Assembly: GCA_964400165.1 (NCBI GenBank)
Contig: CAYNSX010000004.1
Coordinates: 7,897-71,896, forward strand
Reading direction: 5' to 3'
DNA from: CAYNSX01 sp964400165
GTDB lineage: Bacteria > Armatimonadota > Hebobacteria > CAYNSX01
DNA: 64,000 nt
Of the stretch, positions 23,467-31,937 are shown in pieces; position 1 is the first letter of the stretch; each line of letters starts with the position of its first letter. The position numbers and the translations under genes are program-made. A model generated the notes under the pieces. That model made no database searches. It was not told the DNA's origin and worked only from the letters and a program-made list of their open reading frames with translations.

Positions 23467-24306
23467 GTGCGGCAGCGACACGCCTACCGTTGGTGGCACG
23501 CGTGCCTGTGGCTGGCCGTGTGCCTGATTGTCGGCCCAATGGATGCCTCGGCGGCCGATTCGGCGCTCGCGCCTGCGGGCGGGCGCATCGCCCCCGCCAT
23601 CCCGCTGACCCTGGTCGCCGACGGCGACCGGCGGGAGATCCTGGCGCCGCCGACGACAGTCGGCGACGCCCTGGCCTTCGCCGGCGTCTCGCTCGGCGAG
23701 AACGACCGGGTGGCGCCATCCCCGCGGCAGCGGGTGTCGCCGAACCTGACGATCACCGTCACCCGCGTCAAGATTGTCGAGCAAACGGAGCCCATCGACC
23801 TGCCGCCGCCGATCCTGTTCCTCGAAGATGCCGCTCTGCGCAGCGGCCAGCGGGCCGTCCGGCAGACCGGCCAGGCCGGCAAAGCCGAGCGCACCCGCGT
23901 CACCTACTTGCGCGACGGCGTCGTGACACTGGAAAAGACCACCGCACCGCGGACCATCGAGCAGCCCGTCCCCGAAATCGTCGCCGTCTGGCCGGGCGCC
24001 GTCCCGGCCGGCGGGCTGGCGGCCCGCACGATGGTGGCGACGGCGTATGAGCCCGGGCCGCGCAGTTGTGGCCGCTCCGCCGACGGCATTACCGCCACCG
24101 GCGTCCCGGCACGCCGCGGCGTCATCGCGGTGGACCCGCGGGTCATCCCGCTCGGTTCAAAAGTGTATGTCGAGGGCTACGGCTTTGCGCTGGCGGCGGA
24201 TGTCGGTGGCGCCATCAAGGGCAACAAGATCGACCTGTGCTACGCGACGGTCAGTGAGTGTCTGCAGTTCGGCCGCCGCAAAGTGCTGGTGTGGCTGCTG
24301 GACTAG
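23467..24306 (+). CDS. Exported G5/3D-domain protein (RpfB/YabE-like)
   Basis: This 279-residue protein has a signal peptide (WWHACLWLAVCLIVGPMDASAAD). It continues with a ubiquitin-like DUF348 domain (IPLTLVADGDRREILAPPTTVGDALAFAGVSLGENDRV), a G5-like domain (about 120-180, ...RVTYLRDGVVTLEKTTAPRT) and a C-terminal 3D domain (TMVATAYEPGPRSCG, TATGVPARRGVIAVDPRVIPLGSKVYVEGYG, AADVGGAIKGNKIDL). The 3D domain carries the three conserved Asp. Such proteins bind or cleave peptidoglycan in Gram-positive bacteria, so the presence here with an outer membrane is notable. GTG 23467 follows GGGAGGG; the frame upstream is a shadow. Confidence 0.88.
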   Translation: MRQRHAYRWWHACLWLAVCLIVGPMDASAADSALAPAGGRIAPAIPLTLVADGDRREILAPPTTVGDALAFAGVSLGENDRVAPSPRQRVSPNLTITVTRVKIVEQTEPIDLPPPILFLEDAALRSGQRAVRQTGQAGKAERTRVTYLRDGVVTLEKTTAPRTIEQPVPEIVAVWPGAVPAGGLAARTMVATAYEPGPRSCGRSADGITATGVPARRGVIAVDPRVIPLGSKVYVEGYGFALAADVGGAIKGNKIDLCYATVSECLQFGRRKVLVWLLD

Positions 24307-24307
24307 A

Positions 24308-24350
24308 CGGGTGTCGGGTGTCGGGTGTCGGGTGTGGGGTGTCGGGAAAC
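24308..24350. repeat. GTGTCGGG tandem repeat
   Basis: About five near-perfect 8-base GTGTCGGG units follow the G5/3D gene, one of them GTGTGGGG. A low-complexity CTAACTACTAACAACTAAC run follows at about 24390. Too short and too regular to be CRISPR. Confidence 0.7.
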
Positions 24351-24421
24351 GAAGAGTGCGGGTGACGGGCCGGACAGACCGCAGTTCCTACTAACTACTA
24401 ACAACTAACGCTTTCTCTGCC

Positions 24422-26551
24422 TTACCAGCGATAGTTCGCTGTCAGCGAGTAGCGCGTTTTCGGCTGGCTGAAGAGGACATCGCTGCCTTCGGTGGTGCGC
24501 ACGACGCCCGACAGGTCGAGGTACCAGTCCTTGGCGTCGATCTGGCTGGTCAGCCCGAAGCGGAGCAGGTAGTCGAAGCCGTCGCGGCGGTCGCCCGTCC
24601 CCATCAAGCCGAACTCGGCGCCGAGGTAGCCGCGGGCGTGTTTGCCGAACGGCCCGTCGACGCGCAGTTCGCCGGTCAGGATGTTGCGCTGCGACGGCAG
24701 TTCGATGCGCTCCGAGAAGCCGGTCGTCAGGTCATACCGCCCGAGCGGGAGCGTCAGGCGGATGGTGTGCGCTTCGTAGGGCTGGATGCGGCGGTTGTCG
24801 TCGAGCGGGTTGATGACATGCTCGACGGACAGCGTGCTGCGCTTGCCGAGCGCCCACTCGATGCGCTGGCGTTCGCCGGCGCCCTGTTGCAGGCGGCGCT
24901 CCTTGTCGAGCGGGTTGTCGAACTGCTCGAGGGTGAGCCGCATCTGCTTCGTCGCCTGCCAGGTGAGCAGCGTGTAGGCGCCGTCACCGAGTTGCGGGCG
25001 CTCCTTCTTGTCGAGCGGGTTTTGGAATTGTGCGTACTTCACTTGCAGCCCCTTGGCGGGCTTCCACTCGGCGAGCACTTCCTGCACGCCGATCGTGTCA
25101 AGCGCTTGCGCGCCCGCCGCGGTCGTCTGGGTCAGGCCGTCGCCGGTGCGCTGTTGAATGCGGGTCGTGAGGCTGAATCCGGGGATCGGCTGCATCGTCA
25201 TCGAGAGGCCGACGATTTGCTGCTCGACGCCGTCCTTCTCGCCCGCCATCCAAGTGGCGGTCAGCGTGCCGAGTTTGCCCGCCTTCCAGCCGAGATCGAG
25301 TTGTGTGCGGCTGCGGTTGTCATTGCCGGCGAGCACGAGCGAGGTGCCGGTCAGCGACAGTGCTTTGCTCACGGGCAGCGTCAGGTTGATTGCGGTCGTG
25401 CTTTGGCCGGCGTCTTCGCCCTGGCGGATGCCGTCGCGCACCGCCTGGATTTGAATCTTGCCAAGGTTCGTCTGCAACTGCATATGGTCGCGCACCTGGT
25501 CGCGCGTCTGCCCGTCGGGCGTCGTCACCTGCGTCGTCTCTTGCAGCGCTTGCACGATGACGCCGGCAATCTGGTAATCGAGTTGCATCAGGTCGGTCAC
25601 GGTGTCGGTGCTGCGGTCGTTCTGGGTGTCGGTGAGACTGGTGCGGCGCATCGTCATCTTGGGCAGGCCGGCGAGCCCGAGGCCGAAGTCGTAGGTCATC
25701 GTGCGCTTCGACTGGCCGGCGCTCGGCTTCGACCAATCGGTGAACGCCGCCTTCAGCGACAGCGGCCCGACCAGGTTGGGCGCCATCTCGAAGCCGAGGC
25801 GGCTCTCGCCGGGCTTGATGTCGAAGCCCGACTGCTCGGCGCCGGCGAACCCGAGGCCGAGCGACACATAGGTCGCCTTCATCGAGGCGAATCCGAGACT
25901 GCCGCTGGCGTTGAGTTTCATCGCGCTGGCGTCGGTGTGCTGCTGCCCCGACGACTGCATCGCCAAGCGCTGCAGGTCGCTTTGGAACGGCGCCCGCGGG
26001 TCGGTCGCCTGGCTGAACATCACCGCGGCGTCGAACCCGAACGCGCCGGTCGTGTGGGCGAGTTTCAATCCGGTTTGCAAGAAACTGGCGTTGGGGTTGT
26101 TCGGGTCGGTGGTCATGCGCAGCAGCGCCGACAGATCACCGGCGAAGAATGTCCCGATGGCCGCTTCGCTGGCGACATTCGACGCGCGGATGTTCGGCTG
26201 CGAGCGCAGCGGCAAGCGGAAGTACTCCACCGTCACTTGCGTCCCCGTGGGCAGCGGCTCCGTGAAAGTTACCGCGCCCTCGCCGGGGTTGATCTGATAC
26301 TGCTCGCGCGCCATCCGCTGATTGCCCAGCCGCACCACGAACCCGACCGGCGAGATGTCCTTGAAGCGCAGGTAGTAGGGACCGGGCACGCCGCGGCCCG
26401 CGACCAGGTCGCGGGTCATCAAACTGGTGGCGTCACTGGCGGTCTGGCCGGCGGGCAGACCGGGCGCCACAAACGGCGACGGGTCCGCGACTGCCGCCGA
26501 GGCAAGCGCGACCGCCAGGAGCGCTGCGCCGAGATACCGAATTCCCCGCAT
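24422..26551 (-). CDS. Large outer-membrane beta-barrel-type protein with NPLDK repeats
   Basis: This protein of about 709 residues has a signal peptide (IRYLGAALLAVALASAAVADP) and a long series of amphipathic beta strands, ending in aromatic TRYSLTANYRW as barrel proteins do. N-terminal residues about 40-125 form a separate domain (DLVAGRGVPGPYYLRFKDISPVGFVVRLGNQ). Three internal repeats of about 32 residues near residues 545-640 each contain NPLD followed by a charged stretch (NPLDKKERPQ, NPLDKERRLQ, NPLDDNRRIQ). ATG 26551 is chosen for the signal peptide; ATG 26572 and TTG-type starts upstream are possible. A porin or secretion role is not supported by any motif. Confidence 0.75.
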   Translation of the reverse strand: MRGIRYLGAALLAVALASAAVADPSPFVAPGLPAGQTASDATSLMTRDLVAGRGVPGPYYLRFKDISPVGFVVRLGNQRMAREQYQINPGEGAVTFTEPLPTGTQVTVEYFRLPLRSQPNIRASNVASEAAIGTFFAGDLSALLRMTTDPNNPNASFLQTGLKLAHTTGAFGFDAAVMFSQATDPRAPFQSDLQRLAMQSSGQQHTDASAMKLNASGSLGFASMKATYVSLGLGFAGAEQSGFDIKPGESRLGFEMAPNLVGPLSLKAAFTDWSKPSAGQSKRTMTYDFGLGLAGLPKMTMRRTSLTDTQNDRSTDTVTDLMQLDYQIAGVIVQALQETTQVTTPDGQTRDQVRDHMQLQTNLGKIQIQAVRDGIRQGEDAGQSTTAINLTLPVSKALSLTGTSLVLAGNDNRSRTQLDLGWKAGKLGTLTATWMAGEKDGVEQQIVGLSMTMQPIPGFSLTTRIQQRTGDGLTQTTAAGAQALDTIGVQEVLAEWKPAKGLQVKYAQFQNPLDKKERPQLGDGAYTLLTWQATKQMRLTLEQFDNPLDKERRLQQGAGERQRIEWALGKRSTLSVEHVINPLDDNRRIQPYEAHTIRLTLPLGRYDLTTGFSERIELPSQRNILTGELRVDGPFGKHARGYLGAEFGLMGTGDRRDGFDYLLRFGLTSQIDAKDWYLDLSGVVRTTEGSDVLFSQPKTRYSLTANYRW

Positions 26552-26835
26552 TCTCCTGCTTTCGCGGGCCATCCTACGCTGCCCGCCAGGGAGGGTCAAT
26601 CAGCCCGCCCGCCCTCGATGTTCCACAGCCCGACAGGCCTTGGACGGCGGCGGGAGGCGTAAAGTTCGGCGACACGGAGGAGCGCATCGTCAGCAAAGCC
26701 AGCGCGGAATTACCGCATCCGTAAGAACCCAATGGTACCGTTTGCCGCAATCCCCGTCACCGCAAATTGGGTTCGTTTCGCAATTTTGGTTTTCCCTGGC
26801 ATGCCTGGGGATGAACAGAGGGCAGGGAGAAACGG

Positions 26836-27894
26836 TTAACCGGGCGCGCGGGCCGGGCGGGCCTCCGCAATCTGCCGGCCATCCGTGCGCTTCAGCGCGA
26901 CGGGCTGGCCGGTCGCTTCGGCGAGCAACTGCAGCGGCACGGTGATGCCGTAGTCATAGTGCCGCGCCGGCGAGGGGAGCTTCACCTGCCGCCCAGCGAC
27001 GCTCGCCGTTCGCGTCCCGAACGCCACCGTCACCGCGCGCCCGCCGACGGTGAACTGCACTTCCTTCGCGCTCGCCTTCACGACCTTGCCGCCGAGCAGC
27101 GCCAGCGCCTGGTCGAGCGCGACTTCGCTCTGCCCTGCGTTGACGCGATGCGCAATCGGCCGCTGTTTTGTTCCCGACACCAGATTGCCCGGATCGATGC
27201 GCTTGCCCCACAACAAATACCCCTCGATGCGCATATCGAGCGTGTAAATCATCTGCTCTACGAGCGACCGCTCTTCCGGGCGAAGCGGTACCGTCACGGC
27301 GTCGAAGTCCCATCGCTTTCCGCTCAAAGTCCAAACACTCACGAAGATCGGACCTCGGGTGAAATAGACGCGGTAGTAGAAATCCTCTCGGTCATTCACT
27401 TCACCAACCGACCAGTCGCCCAGGTGTCCTGCAGGGCCTGGCGAGGGCAAGGTGCGAATGTCGAACGAAACACTCGCGACAAAGAGGCCAGCCGTCTTAG
27501 ATGCTTCTAACCCCTTCGGCTCTGTCGTCCATTCCATTCCGAAACCAATCTTGCGAGTGCCCAGCGGCGCGGTGGGATCAGAATCTTCTCTGAAGAACGA
27601 CTGCCCGGCGGCCGCTATGATCGGCAGTCCCACATCGTCAGTGTGCATCCTTCTCCAGTCCTCGTATTCTGCAAATGACGGACGCGGCGGCGGGATGTGA
27701 TGCCACCGGGGCAAACCGGATTCCAGTTTCCAGCCCACTGGACCTTCCGAGTCCGCGAAACGAATAGCGTCAAACCATACAGTCGGTACGGCGCGCACTT
27801 CTTGCGACCAGCTCGGCGCCAGGCACACTGGCAAGAAAAGAGTAACCGCGGTAAGCGCCATCCAACGGCGGGCGAACCAGCGAGTGCTGTTCAT
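26836..27894 (-). CDS. Secreted protein with copper-amine-oxidase-N-like C-terminal domain
   Basis: This 352-residue protein has a signal peptide (ALTAVTLFLPVCLAPSWSQ). The C-terminal 90 residues (about 255-345: ALDQALALLGGKVVKASAKEVQFTVGGRAVTVAFGTRTASVAGRQVKL, then DYGITVPLQLLAEATG) resemble the copper amine oxidase N-terminal-like fold (Cu_amine_oxidN1), a common cell-wall or surface module that is not an oxidase itself. The central part, residues about 40-240, is beta-rich and unrecognised. It shares strand with the transglutaminase-like gene, whose stop lies only two bases upstream of its start, so the two form an operon. GC is lower than average. Confidence 0.7.
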   Translation of the reverse strand: MNSTRWFARRWMALTAVTLFLPVCLAPSWSQEVRAVPTVWFDAIRFADSEGPVGWKLESGLPRWHHIPPPRPSFAEYEDWRRMHTDDVGLPIIAAAGQSFFREDSDPTAPLGTRKIGFGMEWTTEPKGLEASKTAGLFVASVSFDIRTLPSPGPAGHLGDWSVGEVNDREDFYYRVYFTRGPIFVSVWTLSGKRWDFDAVTVPLRPEERSLVEQMIYTLDMRIEGYLLWGKRIDPGNLVSGTKQRPIAHRVNAGQSEVALDQALALLGGKVVKASAKEVQFTVGGRAVTVAFGTRTASVAGRQVKLPSPARHYDYGITVPLQLLAEATGQPVALKRTDGRQIAEARPARAPG

Positions 27895-27896
27895 CT

Positions 27897-29201
27897 TCAG
27901 TCCACCACCTTTGGGACATAGCCCCGGAGCACCTCGAGATCGCTCGCAGGATAGCCCTGCACCAGCGCTGCTCGATACAGATTCCAGGCGACCTTCAATA
28001 CATTAGAACCAGGAGGACAGTTCACCCTCGAACAGGCATCCCACGCGTATTCTGCCGTGCTTCCTCCGGGGGATGCCATGATGGCATGATAGTTCCAACT
28101 CCAGGTCTGACAGCCATACCTGAGCCCAGTCACATCGATGGGCCATGTACAGAACTGCTTGAAGGGTTGCGACGGGTCACAGTCAGGTGAAACCGCCGTT
28201 GGAACGATCGTTTTCGAATCTCTCGAGGTGACGCCGACTGCCCGACACAAGAGCACTAACAGGTCGTTAACATCATTGCACTGTCCGTTTACGCGGACGT
28301 TCATGTGCGCGCTCTCCGCGACATACAGTTGTGCGTTGAACTCTGGCGGATCTGCCCAATAGTTCGAGTAGAAGTATGCATCGCCGTCGGCTCGCTGTTG
28401 CGGGAAGGGAGGCAAGGGATAATTGAATAGAAACATTTCCACCCATAAGGTCAAACCAGCCGCCACCGAGTCGTTTGTGTTAGACATTATCGCGTGCCGA
28501 CAGGCGTAGTCGAGGAGCGTTTGCCACGGCAGCGCACCCCAGGCCTCGCCGCTCTCAATCCATTGCGGCGCCTCAAGCAAGCGATAGATCCGCACGGGGG
28601 CTATACCGACTGCCACATCATTGTTCCCAAACTCCCAGTGACTCTCCGTGTCAGTCTTCGTCATGACCATATTCAATTCATACCCGATGTCATCCGGCAG
28701 CGGTCCCACCTCGAACTCAATGAGATGAATCGTTGGATTCGCGCCCCCGAACTTCAACAGCCATGACGCTTCTTCGGGATCCTCGCCGCTCCCAACATAC
28801 ACTGGTATGACGCGGTCGAATTCATCGCTGGCCTCTATGGTGAGAATGGTTTTCGTGATGATGGTGCACGAATACAGCACCATCGTCACATGCAGCGTGC
28901 TTCCCATCAGAACTGCTGTCGGATCCCGGTGCGGATTCGGTCCGCCCCCGACGCTGCATCCATACGGCGCTCCGTCCCACATCCACCCCGCCGGGTCGGT
29001 GGCATGCGGTATCGCAACTTCGTTCAGCCAGATCGCGTATTCTGGCGCGCCGCTGACCTTCAGACTTCGGACGAACAGTTCACCATCTTCGCCCTGTTGC
29101 TGCGCGTCCACAGGCGCGGACTGCAGCGAAAGCAGCCCACCGAGAATCAGGAGAGCCAGGAGGCCTGGCCTGGCCTTGCCTTGCCTTGCCTTGCCGCTCA
29201 C
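27897..29201 (-). CDS. Secreted transglutaminase-like protein
   Basis: This protein of about 434 residues has a signal peptide (GLLALLILGGLLSLQSAPVDAQQ). A likely papain-like transglutaminase core lies near residues 270-400. It has Cys in NGQCNDVNDLLVLLCRAVGV (about C308), His in WNYHAIM (about H372) and Asp in AYAWDACS (about D388), in the canonical order and spacing of the Cys-His-Asp triad. Bacterial members are cysteine proteases or cross-linking enzymes. The N-terminal half is beta-rich and unrecognised. GTG 29201 follows GGAGGGAAGAAGG and is better than the ATG far upstream, which would lack the signal peptide. Composition is less GC-rich than the adjacent glc operon, so recent acquisition is possible. 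Confidence 0.68.
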   Translation of the reverse strand: MSGKARQGKARPGLLALLILGGLLSLQSAPVDAQQQGEDGELFVRSLKVSGAPEYAIWLNEVAIPHATDPAGWMWDGAPYGCSVGGGPNPHRDPTAVLMGSTLHVTMVLYSCTIITKTILTIEASDEFDRVIPVYVGSGEDPEEASWLLKFGGANPTIHLIEFEVGPLPDDIGYELNMVMTKTDTESHWEFGNNDVAVGIAPVRIYRLLEAPQWIESGEAWGALPWQTLLDYACRHAIMSNTNDSVAAGLTLWVEMFLFNYPLPPFPQQRADGDAYFYSNYWADPPEFNAQLYVAESAHMNVRVNGQCNDVNDLLVLLCRAVGVTSRDSKTIVPTAVSPDCDPSQPFKQFCTWPIDVTGLRYGCQTWSWNYHAIMASPGGSTAEYAWDACSRVNCPPGSNVLKVAWNLYRAALVQGYPASDLEVLRGYVPKVVD

Positions 29202-29337
29202 CCTTCTTCCCTCCGAATTGATTCTACCCCCGCGATGCAAGAGTTGTGCACTGCTGACAACCGCCTGCTTGCCTGCCACGCCTTCCGCCGATGCAGTCCT
29301 TTCGCCCTGGCGATAAGATGCCATCACACAGGACTCT

Positions 29338-30774
29338 ATGACCACGGACGCCCTCATCGCGGAACTGCGCCGCCTGCTCGGACCCGAGGCCGTCTTCTCG
29401 CGGCCGGAGGAACTGGCCGTCTACGAATGCGACGCCTACACCGTCCCGAAGATGCGGCCCGAGGCGGTCGTCCTGCCGCGCAACACCGACGAAGTGGCGG
29501 CGGTGGTGCGGCTGTGCGCCCGGGCGCGGGTGCCTTTCGTCCCGCGCGGCGCGGGCACGGGGTTGAGCGGCGGCACGCTCCCCACCCGCGGCGGCGTGAT
29601 GATCGGCTTGAGCCGGATGAACCGCATCGTCGCGGTGGACATCGCCAACCGCCGGGCGGTGGTCGAGGCGGGATTGGTGAACCTGCGCCTGACCGAGGCG
29701 GTCAGCAGCCGCGGGCTGTGCTTCGCGCCCGACCCGAGCAGCCAGATGGTCTCGACCATCGGCGGCAATGTCGCCGAGAACGCCGGCGGCCCGCACACAC
29801 TGAAGTACGGCGTCACCACCAATCATGTGCTCGGCGTGGAACTGGTGCTGCCCGACGGCGAGGTGGTCTGGTGCGGCGCCGCGGTCGAAGACCTGCCCGG
29901 CCTCGACCTGACGGGCGTCGTCGTCGGCTCCGAGGGCACCTTCGGCATCGTGACGAAGGCGATCGTGCGGCTGGTGCCGCTGCCGCAGGGCTGGCGGACA
30001 CTGCTGGCCATTTTCCCGAGCATCGACACGGCGAGCCGGGCGGTGTCGGGCATTCTCGGCGCCGGCGTGACGCCGGCGGCGCTGGAGATGATCGACCAGA
30101 CGATGCTGCGCGCCATCGAGGAGGCGTTCCACTACGGCTTCCCGACCGACGCCGGCGCGGTGCTGCTGGTGGAACTCGACGGCATCGAAGCGGGCCTCGA
30201 CGCGCAGGCGGACCGCGTCGAGAAGGTGTGCGCGGAGTCGGGGGCGGTCGAAGTGCGCCGGGCGCACGACGCCGACGAGCGCGCCCATTTCTGGAAGGCG
30301 CGCAAGATGGCGGTGGGCACGGTCGGGCGCCTGGCGCCGAGCGTGGCGACGCAAGACGGCGTCATTCCGCGCACCAAACTCCCCGAGGCGCTGAAGCGCA
30401 TCGACGAGATCGCGGCGCGGCACCGGGTGCGCATTTGCCATGTCTTCCACGCCGGCGACGGCAACCTGCATCCCGTCACGCTCTTTGACGAGCGCGACGC
30501 CGACGAGGCGCAGCGGGTCCTCGCCGCCGGCATGGACATCCTGCGGGTGTGCATCGACCTGGGCGGCAGTCTCACCGGCGAACACGGCATCGGCACCGAG
30601 AAACTCGACGCGATGGCGCTGATGTTCACCGACGACGACCTGGCGGTCTTCCGCCGGGTGCGCGAGGCGTTCAATCCCGACGGGCTGTGCAATCCCGGCA
30701 AAGTGGTGCCGACGGGCGCCGAATGCCGCGAATTGCGAGTCAAGCAGGCCGCGGCGCCGGGCGCATGGGTTTGA
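29338..30774 (+). CDS. glcD: Glycolate oxidase FAD-binding subunit GlcD
   Basis: This 478-residue FAD-linked oxidase has the FAD_binding_4 pattern: FVPRGAGTGLSGGTLP, SRMNRIVAVDIANRRAVVEAG, DPSSQMVSTIGGNVAENAGG, YGVTTNHVLGVELVLPDG and GSEGTFGIVTKAIVRLVPLP. It ends with the VAO-family C-terminal HAGDGNLHP, GEHGIGTEKL and FNPDGLCNPGKVVP. With GlcE and GlcF it oxidises glycolate (or D-lactate) to glyoxylate and passes electrons to the quinone pool. ATG 29338 follows AGGA. It overlaps glcE by 10 bases. Substrate choice between glycolate and D-lactate rests on context. Confidence 0.93.
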   Translation: MTTDALIAELRRLLGPEAVFSRPEELAVYECDAYTVPKMRPEAVVLPRNTDEVAAVVRLCARARVPFVPRGAGTGLSGGTLPTRGGVMIGLSRMNRIVAVDIANRRAVVEAGLVNLRLTEAVSSRGLCFAPDPSSQMVSTIGGNVAENAGGPHTLKYGVTTNHVLGVELVLPDGEVVWCGAAVEDLPGLDLTGVVVGSEGTFGIVTKAIVRLVPLPQGWRTLLAIFPSIDTASRAVSGILGAGVTPAALEMIDQTMLRAIEEAFHYGFPTDAGAVLLVELDGIEAGLDAQADRVEKVCAESGAVEVRRAHDADERAHFWKARKMAVGTVGRLAPSVATQDGVIPRTKLPEALKRIDEIAARHRVRICHVFHAGDGNLHPVTLFDERDADEAQRVLAAGMDILRVCIDLGGSLTGEHGIGTEKLDAMALMFTDDDLAVFRRVREAFNPDGLCNPGKVVPTGAECRELRVKQAAAPGAWV

Positions 30775-31937
30775 GCGCGGCGGGGCTGGGCCACAGCCTC
30801 CGCGTCCGCAGCGCGGGAGAAGTGGCGGCGGCGCTGCGCGCGGCGACCGCGGACAACGGCACTGTGTTTCCCGTCGGCGGCGGCACCCACCAGTTTCTCT
30901 CCGACCTGCCGGCGGACGGCGCGACTTTCCTGCACCTCGCCGACCTCGACGACCTGGTGGACTATCAACCGGCCGACTTGACGGTGACCGTCGGGCCGGG
31001 AATGTCGCTCGCCCGCCTGCAGCACACGCTCGCCGAGAAGAAACAATGGGTCGCGCTCGAAGCAGCCGACGCGGAGCGGGCGACCATCGGCGGCATTCTG
31101 GCGACCGGCTGGGCGGGGCCGCTGCGTCTCGGCCACGGCCGCCCGCGCGACCAAGTGCTCGGGATGCGGTTCGTGACCGGCGACGGCGTGCTGGCTAAAG
31201 CGGGCGGGCGGGTGGTGAAGAATGTGGCGGGCTACGATGTCTGCCGGCTGCTGTGCAGCAGCCACGGAACGCTGGCGGTCATCACGGAGGTGACGCTGCG
31301 CGTCCGGCCGCTGCCGGAACGCGAGGAGACTGTGGTGGCGCGGTTCGACGGCGCCGAGGATGCGGTGCATGCCGCCGAGGCGGTGTGGCGGACGCGCTGG
31401 GCGCCGACAATGCTGACGCTGCAGATCGAGCAGCAGTCGGCACGGCTGTTCATCGGGTCGGACGGCGACCCCGACTCCGTCGCCGCGCAGAGCGCGGCGC
31501 TCGCCGAGTTGCTGCGCATCCGCGGCGCGCAGCCGCAAGTGCTGCGCGAGGACCGGTGGAACGAGGCGCCGCCGCGGCAGGCGCTGCGCGCCGCCGCGGT
31601 GCCCGAGTCGGGGCACGGGCTGCGGGTGTCGCTGCTGCCGAGCGACCTGGGCGCGCTGCTGACGACGGTGGGAAGCGAGTCGCAGTCGGCGGTGGCGCAC
31701 TACGCGTCGGGGATCGCGCACCTGCGCTTCGCGCCGGGGGCGGTGGCGGCGATGCGGGCAGTGCGGAAGTTCGCGCTGAAGCACGGCGGCGCGGCGGTGC
31801 TGGAAGGGCCGGGCGTGGACGGCTTCTCGCGTTGGGGCCCGCGGCGGCCCGATTTCCCGCTGATGCAGCGCTTGAAGACCGCTTTCGACCCAAAGAGTGT
31901 CCTGCCGCCGCTGCCATTCGGCGAGGCGCCCCAATGA
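30765..31937 (+). CDS. glcE: Glycolate oxidase FAD-binding subunit GlcE
   Basis: This 390-residue protein has an FAD_binding_4 N-terminal half: VFPVGGGTHQFLSDLP, LADLDDLVDYQPADLTVTVGPGMSLARLQ, ATIGGILATGWAGPLRLGHG, RPRDQVLGMRFVTGDG, AKAGGRVVKNVAGYDVCRLLCSSHGTLAVI. The last segment is the GlcE-specific K-N-V-A-G-Y-D. It lacks GlcD's C-terminal catalytic domain, as usual for GlcE. ATG 30765 lies inside the end of glcD, and the stop overlaps glcF as ATGA. The three genes are therefore translationally coupled. Confidence 0.9.
   Translation: MGLSAAGLGHSLRVRSAGEVAAALRAATADNGTVFPVGGGTHQFLSDLPADGATFLHLADLDDLVDYQPADLTVTVGPGMSLARLQHTLAEKKQWVALEAADAERATIGGILATGWAGPLRLGHGRPRDQVLGMRFVTGDGVLAKAGGRVVKNVAGYDVCRLLCSSHGTLAVITEVTLRVRPLPEREETVVARFDGAEDAVHAAEAVWRTRWAPTMLTLQIEQQSARLFIGSDGDPDSVAAQSAALAELLRIRGAQPQVLREDRWNEAPPRQALRAAAVPESGHGLRVSLLPSDLGALLTTVGSESQSAVAHYASGIAHLRFAPGAVAAMRAVRKFALKHGGAAVLEGPGVDGFSRWGPRRPDFPLMQRLKTAFDPKSVLPPLPFGEAPQ

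Noticed and set aside
24308..24350. CRISPR array
   Set aside because: The repeats are only 8 bases, tandem and without spacers.
24638..26662. A 674-residue plus-strand frame opposite the outer-membrane protein gene
   Set aside because: Its composition (Arg, Leu, Ala, Gly rich) and lack of domains fit a shadow of the minus-strand barrel gene, which has a signal peptide and strands.
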